Part shown: positions 8,146 to 13,457 of the stretch, one piece after another
How positions within the stretch are numbered: position 1 is the first letter of the stretch
Layout: the number at the start of each line of letters is the position of its first letter
Source of the DNA: JACOUT01 sp964580865
GTDB lineage: Bacteria > Myxococcota > UBA727 > VGSZ01
DNA length: 13,457 bases
NCBI GenBank assembly: GCA_964580865.1
Contig: CAZONM010000136.1
Location: 1 to 13,457, forward strand
Direction: 5' to 3'
Position numbers and translations under genes: made by a program
Notes under the pieces: generated by a model
Told to the model about the DNA's origin: nothing
What the model saw: only the letters and a program-made list of their open reading frames with translations
Databases searched by the model: none

Positions 8146-8256
8146 GGGAACTCCATGTGGGATCGGCAGGCTAGCAGCGCTCGCGTGCCGGTGGTGCCCG
8201 CGTTCCGACGATGGCCGTCACGGCCGGCGCCGTTCACCCGCGTGACGCGACGCGGC
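8146..8256 (-). promoter_or_regulatory. Candidate control region of the TolB-like/lipoprotein operon
   Basis: 111 bp between the molybdoenzyme stop and ATG 8145. It holds a 13-bp odd palindrome, GGCCGTCACGGCC, at 8213-8225 and, on the minus strand, a TAGCCT hexamer at 8173-8168 that could serve as a -10 box. No matching -35 box is visible at the right distance. There is no T-tract terminator for the upstream operon, so read-through is possible. Weak evidence. Confidence 0.2.
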
Positions 8257-10410
8257 TCACGACGTCGCGGTGACCTTCTCGATGCGACACACCAGGGCCC
8301 GCAGGCGCGGGAACCCCGAGATCGGATCGAGCGCGCTCTCCGACGTAAGGAGGTTGGCGTTGGCCTCCCCCTCCCACCCGTGGGGCACTACCACGACGTC
8401 CGGCCGCAGCGCCGTGGTCAGGCTGGCGCGGAACACCGCGCGGCCCACGGGCGTAATCACGGCCATGCGCTCGCCGTCGGCGATGCCGGCGGCGCGCGCC
8501 GCGTCGGGGTGCAGCTCGCACAGCGCCTCGGGCAAGAGGCGCGTGATCGCGCCCACCTTGTGCAGCTGCGAGTTGATGTACGCACGCTGGCGCGGCCCCG
8601 TGACGAGGCGCAGCGGGTGCTCGGGCGTGGGCGCCGGCGGGTCCACCACCACCGGCAGCGCGGGCAGCCCGAAGCGCGGCAAGAGGGTGCTCGAGAGCTC
8701 GAGCTTGCCGCTGGCCGTAGGATAGCGCGCGCTCGCGGGCCGGTCGGGCGCCGCGCGCAGCCGCTCGGCCGCCCAGTCGTCGACCACGCTGGCGCGCTTG
8801 TCGGCGAAGGCCGCCTGGATGTCCTGCCACGGGAAGTACTGGCCGACCCCCATGCGCGCGGCGAGCTCCGCGAGGATGCGCGCGTCTGGACGCGCGCGAG
8901 CCACCGGCTCCACCACCGCGTCGACGGGCGGCCCCTCGGCGTCCTTCGGCGGGCCTTTGCCGAAGCGCAGCGGCGGCTGCTCGGCGAACGTCGCGGCGGG
9001 CAGCACCACGTCGGCGTACTCACCGCTCTCCGTCAGGAACGGGTCGACCACCACGAGCGCGTCGAGCGAGCGGTACGCGCGCTTCACGGCGTCGGCGTCG
9101 GGGGTGGTGACCACGGGGTTACAGCCGAAGAGCACGAGCGCGCGCACCGGGTAGGGCTTGCCCTCGAGCATCGCCGCGGGGAGCACGCTGGCCTGCGCTT
9201 GCCGGTGGATGGAGCAGAAGAGCGCGTACTGGTCGAACCCCACGGGGCGCTTCTCGGGAGCGGGGGGTGCAGGCTCCTGCTGATCCACGGGGAGCAAGAG
9301 GGGCAGCGGCGCGCCCTCGTCGACCTTGCGATCGTGGAAGCTCTGCGCGCCGGCGCCGCCGCACAGCGCCACCAGCGACGACACCAGGCGCACGGTGTCG
9401 ACGCCGGCCCCGTGGTGCTCGATGCCGAGGCCCTCCCACACGCCGGGCGGCCCCACGGTGGCGAGCCACTGGGCCACGCGCGTCACCTGCCCCGGCTCGA
9501 CGCCGCAGTTCTGCGCCACCACCTCGGGCGTGTAGGGGCGCGCGAGCGCGCGCAGCTCCTCGAAGCCCACGGCGTGCTCGGCCACCAGCGCCTTGTCGTA
9601 GAGATCGTTCTCGATGACGTGGCGGAGCATGCCGAGGGCCAGCGTGCCGTCGGTGCCGGGGATCACCTGCAGGTACTCATCGGCTAGGTTCGCCAGCTCG
9701 GTGCGGATGGGATCGATGATCACGAGCTTGCCGCGCTTCTTCACCTGCGCGACCAACGACAGCCACGGCGGGTAGCTGCGCACGGGGTTGCTGCCCCACA
9801 CCGCGAGCGTGCGCACCCTCGCCATGTCGGGCGAGTAATTGGCGCCCCACACCAGGCTCTTGCCCATGCGCGCGCTCGCCTCGCACAGGCTCGCCACGGT
9901 GGCGAGGTTGGGCGTGCCCACCGCGCGACAAAAGCGATGCAGCAGGTGGATCATGGGGTGACGCACGAAGGGCCACCCGGTCTGCACGGCGATGGCCTCA
10001 GGGCCATACTTCTCCTTGACTGCCAACAGCTTGGCGGCGGCCGCGTCGAGCGCGCGCTCCCAGTCGACCTCGCTGAAGGCGGCGCCGTCGCCGTCGCGCA
10101 CCAGCGGCCGGCGCACGCGCGCCCGGTTGTGCACGATCTCGGGGATCGCCTTGCCGTGTTGGCACAGGAAGCCCCTGGTGTTGCTCGACGGATCGCCGCG
10201 CACGGCCACGACGTCGTCGCCACGGACGGTGCCGATGAACCCGCAGTGCATGGTGCACAGGCGGCACTCGTTCTTCACCTCGTGCTCGCGCGCGTGCACC
10301 ACCTCGGAGGCGCCGAGCGCCGCGCCAGCGCCCAAGGCGCCGCCCACGCTCAGGAGCTTGAGCGCGTCTCGGCGCGTGAAGCGGATGCGACGGGTGGCGA
10401 CCTTGGTCAC
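8257..10410 (-). CDS. Tat-exported molybdopterin oxidoreductase, PsrA/PhsA-like, substrate unknown
   Basis: 717 residues from a GTG start at 10410, chosen because it overlaps the upstream stop (GTGA) and places a Tat signal at the N-terminus: TRRDALKLLSVGG with the twin Arg at 13-14, cleavage expected near VVHA (about 40). Cys49, 52, 56 and 83 give C-x2-C-x3-C-x26-C, the [4Fe-4S] site of the DMSO-reductase superfamily. SLCEASARMGK places Cys176 where PsrA/PhsA-type enzymes carry the molybdenum ligand. VWGSNPVRSYP (about 204-214) is a typical cofactor-binding stretch. The C-terminal dinucleotide-binding domain shows PLRLVTGPRQRAYINS and a final DPISGFPRL. It is too short for NapA and has no NapB. 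Polysulfide, thiosulfate, arsenate-like or other reductions are possible. The adjoining NapG-like and NapH-like genes imply electrons from quinol. No dedicated TorD/NapD chaperone is in view. Confidence 0.92.
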   Translation of the reverse strand: MTKVATRRIRFTRRDALKLLSVGGALGAGAALGASEVVHAREHEVKNECRLCTMHCGFIGTVRGDDVVAVRGDPSSNTRGFLCQHGKAIPEIVHNRARVRRPLVRDGDGAAFSEVDWERALDAAAAKLLAVKEKYGPEAIAVQTGWPFVRHPMIHLLHRFCRAVGTPNLATVASLCEASARMGKSLVWGANYSPDMARVRTLAVWGSNPVRSYPPWLSLVAQVKKRGKLVIIDPIRTELANLADEYLQVIPGTDGTLALGMLRHVIENDLYDKALVAEHAVGFEELRALARPYTPEVVAQNCGVEPGQVTRVAQWLATVGPPGVWEGLGIEHHGAGVDTVRLVSSLVALCGGAGAQSFHDRKVDEGAPLPLLLPVDQQEPAPPAPEKRPVGFDQYALFCSIHRQAQASVLPAAMLEGKPYPVRALVLFGCNPVVTTPDADAVKRAYRSLDALVVVDPFLTESGEYADVVLPAATFAEQPPLRFGKGPPKDAEGPPVDAVVEPVARARPDARILAELAARMGVGQYFPWQDIQAAFADKRASVVDDWAAERLRAAPDRPASARYPTASGKLELSSTLLPRFGLPALPVVVDPPAPTPEHPLRLVTGPRQRAYINSQLHKVGAITRLLPEALCELHPDAARAAGIADGERMAVITPVGRAVFRASLTTALRPDVVVVPHGWEGEANANLLTSESALDPISGFPRLRALVCRIEKVTATS

Positions 10411-10994
10411 GACGTTCTCTCGATGCGAATCGACTTGCCTTCCACCGGGCACGCCTCGCTGCACAGGCCGCAGCCGACGCACCTGTCGTCGACGAATTCA
10501 GGCGCGAGCCGCTCGGTCACCAGGCGCACCGCCTGATTCTGCCACGGGCACACGTCGAAGCACAGGTGACAGGGCTGCTTGCGGTTCCAGGCGAAGCACG
10601 TGTCCTTGTCGAGCACCGGCCGGCCCATCTTCACCTGCTTGGCCATCACGTCGAGGCGCGGCTCGATCTTGACGAGCGCCCCGGTGGGACACGCGTCGCC
10701 ACAGCGCATGCACAGGGTGCACGCGATGTCGGTGGCGATGACGTACGGCGTGTCGCACTCCGCCAGCGCGAGCGACGACGGGAACTCGATGCAGCGCGGC
10801 GGGCACACCTCGCCGCAGCGGAAGCACCGGATGCAGTGCGCCAGGAACTCATCCTCCGGCAGCGCACCCGGCGGGCGCAGCCACGTCGACGGGGCCGCGC
10901 GCGCGCGCAGGGCCCCGCCGAGCGCCGCCAGCGAGACGCCGGCGGCCACCGCGCCCATGAGGTGCCTGCGCGTGAGCTTCTTTTCGCCGCTCAT
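10407..10994 (-). CDS. NapG-like Tat-exported ferredoxin with four [4Fe-4S] clusters
   Basis: 195 residues. ATG 10994 is chosen over the longer frame: it has GGGAGGA five bases upstream, overlaps the NapH-like stop (ATGA) and starts a Tat signal (LTRRHLMGAVAAGVSLAALG, Arg9-Arg10). The mature part begins like NapG (WLRPPGALPEDEF, residues 38-50). Four Cys sets follow: C54/57/60/64, C92/95/98/102, C133/142/145/149 and C172/175/178/182, enough for four [4Fe-4S] clusters. The spacing and the DTPYVIATDI segment match NapG closely. In the nap system NapG passes electrons from membrane NapH to the periplasm. Here the next gene is a molybdoenzyme other than NapA, so it probably serves as that enzyme's electron-delivery subunit. 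Family assignment is strong; the partner assignment is from operon context. Confidence 0.92.
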   Translation of the reverse strand: MSGEKKLTRRHLMGAVAAGVSLAALGGALRARAAPSTWLRPPGALPEDEFLAHCIRCFRCGEVCPPRCIEFPSSLALAECDTPYVIATDIACTLCMRCGDACPTGALVKIEPRLDVMAKQVKMGRPVLDKDTCFAWNRKQPCHLCFDVCPWQNQAVRLVTERLAPEFVDDRCVGCGLCSEACPVEGKSIRIERTS

Positions 10995-11833
10995 CGCTTC
11001 CTCCCGCCGATGAGCACGAGATCGAGCGCGCCGGTGGGGCACGACGACACGCAGCGCGCGCAGCGCTCGCACGCGGAGTCGGTGCGGTCGGTCATGGGCG
11101 ACTGCTCGAACCGACACACCACGTCGCACACCGTGCAGTCGGTGCACTTCGCTGGGTCACGCACCACGCGCACCGTCGAGAACCGGCCGACGATGCGGAA
11201 GAGCGCGCCGCCCGGACAGAGCGCGCGGCACCACAGCGCGCGGCCGAGCACGACGTCGGCGAGGAACGCCGCCGCGAGAAACAGCGTGCCCGCGCCGGCG
11301 CCACCGAGCACCGCCGCCTTGTACGCCGAGCGCGCGATCAAGCTCGGCGGGTAGATGAGCCCCGCGAGCTGCACGCCGAACACCGCGCTCGCGGCCACCA
11401 GCACCACCAGCACGACGTAGGCGGTGCCCGCCGGCACCTTCAGGTCGGGCAGCGGCACACCGAGCTTCTTGAGGAGCGCACGGGCGCTCTCTGACGCGGC
11501 GATGAGGGGGATGTACGGGCACATCCAACCGCAGAAGAAACGCCCGAGGAGGGCCACCAAGGCGAGCGCCGGCAGCGCGCCCACGAGGAGCTTCCACGAC
11601 CAGCCGCGCGCCGCGGCCACCGAGAGCGAGGCCAGGGGGTCGAGCACCTCGAGGCCGAAGAGGGAGATCGACCACGGCGCGCCGCGCACCTCGGCGTCGA
11701 GGATCCCCATGGCGTGCAGCGTGGGCGCGAGCGCGATGACCACGAGCACGGCGAAGATCGACGCGCGCTTGGCGAGCAGGAGCCGCCGGGCGCGACGCAG
11801 CCTCAGGTCGGTCGGCTCGAGCGGGCGCACCAT
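10991..11833 (-). CDS. NapH-like membrane [4Fe-4S] quinol dehydrogenase subunit
   Basis: 280 residues from ATG 11833. AGGGTGAG lies just upstream; a GTG three codons earlier is a less well-placed alternative. The frame stays open far upstream, but that part is antisense to the tRNA and not coding. Hydrophobic segments lie at about residues 24-44, 80-98, 136-158 and 172-197. Two hallmark C-x3-CP motifs, FFCGWMCP (101-106) and WCRALCPGGAL (202-207), mark the NapH/NosR/CcoG family. The C-terminal domain has two Cys sets, C230/233/236/240 and C255/258/261/265, for two [4Fe-4S] clusters. The first set ends in Cys-Arg, not Cys-Pro. NapH proteins take electrons from quinol and hand them to NapG, and the NapG-like gene follows with a 4-base overlap. 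First gene of the operon. Confidence 0.92.
   Translation of the reverse strand: MVRPLEPTDLRLRRARRLLLAKRASIFAVLVVIALAPTLHAMGILDAEVRGAPWSISLFGLEVLDPLASLSVAAARGWSWKLLVGALPALALVALLGRFFCGWMCPYIPLIAASESARALLKKLGVPLPDLKVPAGTAYVVLVVLVAASAVFGVQLAGLIYPPSLIARSAYKAAVLGGAGAGTLFLAAAFLADVVLGRALWCRALCPGGALFRIVGRFSTVRVVRDPAKCTDCTVCDVVCRFEQSPMTDRTDSACERCARCVSSCPTGALDLVLIGGRKR
10999..11005 (-). promoter_or_regulatory. Ribosome binding site fixing the NapG-like start
   Basis: GGGAGGA on the minus strand, five bases (after GGGAGG) before ATG 10994 and inside the 3' end of the NapH-like gene. It is one of the strongest Shine-Dalgarno sequences in the window and decides against the longer open frame starting at 11147. 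Confidence 0.8.
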
Positions 11834-12024
11834 GCGGCTCACCCTAACCCATCCGGTCGGCAGCGACGGTCGCCGTGCCCCACCATGAGGCCGTGCGCGC
11901 GCCGTCTGGAGCCCTAGCAGCTCACCGCAGCGCGCGCATGCCGACCGCGCCAGGTGAGCGCGCGCCGCGCACATTGGCGCACCCTCTGGCCACCCGCGCG
12001 CGGCCATGGCACAGCGGCGCCGAT
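11834..12024. other. Divergent intergenic region between NapH-like operon and tRNA
   Basis: 191 bp that must hold the promoter of the minus-strand redox operon and of the plus-strand tRNA. I see GC-rich alternating CGCG tracts and a short TTAGGG on the minus strand near 11842-11847. I find no pair of -35/-10 boxes that I could defend and no operator-like repeat. Confidence 0.4.
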
Positions 12025-12098
12025 GCGCCCGTAGCTCAGCTGGATAGAGCACCGGTTTCCTAAACCGGGGGTCGCGTGTTCGAATCACGCCGGGCGCG
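12025..12098 (+). tRNA. tRNA-Arg (anticodon CCT)
   Basis: A complete cloverleaf. The acceptor stem GCGCCCG (12025-12031) pairs with CGGGCGC (12091-12097), and the discriminator is G12098. The D stem is GCTC/GAGC. The anticodon stem CCGGT/ACCGG holds the loop TTCCTAA, giving anticodon CCT, which reads the Arg codon AGG. The T arm is GCGTG-TTCGAAT-CACGC. The 3' CCA is not encoded. All stems pair perfectly. Confidence 0.97.
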
Positions 12099-12126
12099 AG
12101 TGCTTCCACGCGCAGCGCAGCGCGGC

Positions 12127-12150
12127 GGGGAGGAAACCGGGTTCCTCCCC
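12127..12150 (+). terminator. Inverted repeat 1 downstream of the tRNA, possible terminator
   Basis: GGGGAGGAA (12127-12135) pairs perfectly with TTCCTCCCC (12142-12150) around a six-base loop. It starts 28 bases after the tRNA 3' end, a sensible place for a terminator or a processing barrier. No T-tract follows (the next bases are CGGCG), so a classical intrinsic terminator is not shown. Confidence 0.45.
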
Positions 12151-12151
12151 C

Positions 12152-12179
12152 GGCGCCGGCAGAGCCGGACGCCGGCGCC
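12152..12179. repeat. Inverted repeat 2 (9-bp perfect stem)
   Basis: GGCGCCGGC (12152-12160) and GCCGGCGCC (12171-12179) are exact reverse complements around a ten-base loop. It begins one base after inverted repeat 1 ends, so the two form back-to-back stem-loops. Confidence 0.6.
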
Positions 12180-12205
12180 CCACGTCGTCCGTCGCTGCGG
12201 CTCCT

Positions 12206-12242
12206 GCCTCCCGCCGGTCGGCCTCGCGCAAAGGCGGGGGGC
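12206..12242. repeat. Inverted repeat 3 (10-bp stem with one G-T pair)
   Basis: GCCTCCCGCC (12206-12215) pairs with GGCGGGGGGC (12233-12242) around a 17-base loop; nine pairs are Watson-Crick and one is G-T. It is the third stem within 120 bases of the tRNA. The region is very GC-rich, so chance pairing is easier here than average. Confidence 0.45.
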
Positions 12243-12311
12243 GGTTCGACGTCCAACGCGCCGGGCCGCGGAGCGTGCTCACGTCGGCCGCGCTTTCCGG
12301 CTACGCTCGCC

Positions 12312-12317
12312 GAGGAG
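12312..12317 (+). promoter_or_regulatory. Ribosome binding site of the C39-like peptidase gene
   Basis: GAGGAG lies six bases before ATG 12324 and supports that start. The earlier part of the intergenic region contains the hairpins and no other start with a comparable site. Confidence 0.7.
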
Positions 12318-12323
12318 CGCGCC

Positions 12324-13046
12324 ATGCCCATTCGCCCCGCCACCACCGCCGTCACCGGACCAGCACGCGCTGCGGCGCCGACGAGCCACCGCCGCGAGCA
12401 GGCGCCCGACGCCAAGCAGCCCGCGCCGCGCCTGGTCAGCGCCGCGCCCAAGCCACCGACGAAGCTGCCGAAGCTCATCAACCTCCCCGACGTGCGCCAG
12501 GGGACCAGCTACACCTGCGGCACGGCCTCGCTCATGTCGCTCATGGCGTACTGGGGATGGCGCGGCAACGATCCCAATGAGAAGGACCTCGCGAAGGAGC
12601 TCGGCACGTCGTGGACGAACGGCACCGAGCCCGGCGAGATCGTGCGCATGGCGCGCAAGCTCGGCCTGCGCGTCTCGAAAGAGACGCACCTGACCCTCGA
12701 CGACCTCGCGCGCGAGGTGAAGGCCGGCCACCCGGTAATGGTGGCGTACCAGGCCTACGCCGACGAGGCGGGGCCCTTCCCCCACCAGCGGCCCTGGCGC
12801 GACGACTGGAACGACGGCCACTGGTCGCTCGTCATCGGCATCGACGAGCACAACGTCTATCTCGAGGACCCGTCGATGCTCGGCAAGCGCGGCTTCATCC
12901 CGCGCGCCGAGTTCCTGGAGCGCTGGCACGACACCGACCGCGGCAATCGGCCCGTGTACCACCAGCTCGGCCTGGTGTTCGCCTGCGACACGCCGCGCGC
13001 GCAGCTCAACGAGGTCATCGTCAAGCGCTTCGAGTACGTGCCCTGA
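12324..13046 (+). CDS. Stand-alone C39-like cysteine peptidase
   Basis: 240 residues. Residues 1-50 are a low-complexity Ala/Pro/Arg/Lys tail without a clear signal sequence. From about residue 51 the protein matches the peptidase C39-like family. LPDVRQGTSYTCGTASLM holds the oxyanion-hole Gln59 and nucleophile Cys65. NDGHWSLVIGID holds His166, and YLEDPSMLGK holds Asp182, completing the triad. Family members are papain-fold cysteine peptidases, best known as leader-peptide processors fused to ABC exporters, but many are free-standing proteins of unknown target. No ABC transporter, membrane segment or Gly-Gly leader precursor is seen nearby. Its stop is five bases from that of the convergent downstream gene. 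The gene follows the tRNA and hairpins by 225 bp. The fold and triad are well supported; substrate and location are unknown. Confidence 0.9.
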   Translation: MPIRPATTAVTGPARAAAPTSHRREQAPDAKQPAPRLVSAAPKPPTKLPKLINLPDVRQGTSYTCGTASLMSLMAYWGWRGNDPNEKDLAKELGTSWTNGTEPGEIVRMARKLGLRVSKETHLTLDDLAREVKAGHPVMVAYQAYADEAGPFPHQRPWRDDWNDGHWSLVIGIDEHNVYLEDPSMLGKRGFIPRAEFLERWHDTDRGNRPVYHQLGLVFACDTPRAQLNEVIVKRFEYVP

Positions 13047-13051
13047 CGCGG

Positions 13052-13457
13052 TCAGAACGCCGGGCAGTCCTCGGGCAGCGCGGGCGCGGGGATGCGCTCC
13101 TTCAGCATCGCCTCGGCGGCGCGCAGGTCCTCGCAGTCGAGCACGCCGTCGGCGCCGCGCAGGTCGAGCGCTTGGTTCCGCCCATCGACGCGCACCATGC
13201 CGAACGTCGACGGGAGCCCCTGCCCCGTGGGCACCAGGAAGTCGAGCAACGACAAGAGCGACGAGTCGCTGTCGGTGCGCCAGCTGCCCTCGGCCGAGCC
13301 GTCGATCTCGTCGCTCGACGTGATGACGCCCGCCATGGCGCGCACCACGCGGCGCACCACGAGGTGCTGCGGGCCCGACGAGCTCACCACCGTGACGCCC
13401 GGCTCGCCGTCCTGGTCGTCGTCGGTGACGCGGGGGTCCGCGGCGTCGGTGGGGAGC
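13052..13457 (-). CDS. Unknown protein with acidic DxDxDG-like motif (3' part only)
   Basis: The frame is open to the right edge and ends at the TGA at 13054-13052, giving at least 134 codons of C-terminus; a start within the window at GTG 13390 is possible but unlikely because coding character continues upstream. The part read at the edge is ADPRVTDDDQDGEPGVTV, an Asp-rich DxDxDG-like loop resembling thrombospondin-type-3 calcium-binding segments seen in exported Myxococcota proteins. It is followed by a beta-rich stretch (SGPQHLVVRRVVRAMAGVI, then DEIDGSAEGSW) and a closing segment with LDCEDLRAAEAML and PALPEDCPAF. The two Cys near the end could pair. It is probably an exported or lipid-anchored protein whose N-terminus is outside the window. 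No family name can be given. Confidence 0.75.
   Translation of the reverse strand, partial: LPTDAADPRVTDDDQDGEPGVTVVSSSGPQHLVVRRVVRAMAGVITSSDEIDGSAEGSWRTDSDSSLLSLLDFLVPTGQGLPSTFGMVRVDGRNQALDLRGADGVLDCEDLRAAEAMLKERIPAPALPEDCPAF

Noticed and set aside
8213..8225. The palindrome GGCCGTCACGGCC as a defined operator
   Set aside because: A single 6+1+6 palindrome is easily found by chance in GC-rich DNA and has no recognisable regulator motif; kept only as a weak feature of the control region.
7741..9687. A 648-codon plus-strand open frame across the TolB-like and molybdoenzyme genes
   Set aside because: It crosses two well-supported minus-strand genes and an intergenic gap, has His/Arg/Ala-rich composition and no start signal.
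8257..10410. Calling the molybdoenzyme periplasmic nitrate reductase NapA
   Set aside because: It is about 100 residues shorter than NapA, has no NapB, NapC or NapD nearby, and its motifs around Cys176 and the C-terminus look more like the PsrA/PhsA side of the superfamily.
10411..10482. Longer form of the molybdoenzyme starting at ATG 10482
   Set aside because: It would push the Tat signal 24 residues inward and overlap the NapG-like gene; the GTG at 10410 overlaps the upstream stop as the other operon genes do.
12025..12323. tRNA-Arg as an integration site for a mobile island
   Set aside because: No integrase, no duplicated tRNA 3' end and no composition shift is visible within the window.
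11834..12481. Longer form of the NapH-like protein starting at 12481
   Set aside because: The extension reads the antisense of the tRNA and of the hairpin region and has no protein-like character.
12324..13046. The C39-like peptidase as part of a bacteriocin export system
   Set aside because: No ATP-binding or membrane domain is fused or adjacent, and no Gly-Gly leader peptide was found in the neighbouring sequence.

Overview
This is a very GC-rich window with long antisense open frames created by the base composition. It carries Glu-Gly hexamer linkers, short Cys-rich modules just after signal sequences, a giant Ig/kelch lipoprotein and a TolB/FlgO-like partner with a C-terminal membrane hairpin. 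Together these point to a predatory-type deltaproteobacterium, most likely Myxococcota (Polyangia-like). That placement is an inference from style, not from a marker gene.

Layout, left to right. (1) Positions 1-259, minus strand: the 5' end of an exported protein that runs off the left edge. It has a signal sequence, a Cys module and a (Glu-Gly)n linker made of GAGGGC hexamers. (2) Positions 362-8145, minus strand: a two-gene operon read 8145 to 362. A 280-residue exported TolB/FlgO-like protein with two C-terminal membrane segments overlaps, by ATGA, a 2314-residue lipoprotein. That lipoprotein consists of a lipobox, a Cys module, 14 Ig-like repeats, about 12 kelch blades and a C-terminal beta domain. 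(3) Positions 8257-11833, minus strand: a tightly overlapping three-gene redox operon read 11833 to 8257. It encodes a NapH-like membrane ferredoxin, a NapG-like Tat-exported four-cluster ferredoxin and a Tat-exported molybdopterin oxidoreductase with a probable Cys ligand to molybdenum. (4) Positions 12025-12098, plus strand: tRNA-Arg(CCT), followed by three strong inverted repeats in tandem. (5) Positions 12324-13046, plus strand: a stand-alone C39-like cysteine peptidase. (6) Positions 13052-13457, minus strand: the 3' end of another gene, convergent with the peptidase and carrying an Asp-rich DxDxDG-type motif.

How the genes work together. The redox operon looks like a complete quinol-to-periplasm electron route: NapH-like takes electrons from quinol, NapG-like carries them, and the molybdoenzyme delivers them to an unknown acceptor. 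It has no NapA, NapB, NapC or PsrB/PsrC-type partner. The TolB-like protein and the giant lipoprotein look like a translationally coupled envelope or surface pair. The most interesting items are the NapGH-fed unassigned molybdoenzyme, the disulfide-bearing sub-class of Ig repeats together with the Cys-paired kelch loops, and the hairpin cluster behind the tRNA. I saw no mobile element, CRISPR array, integrase or transposase.
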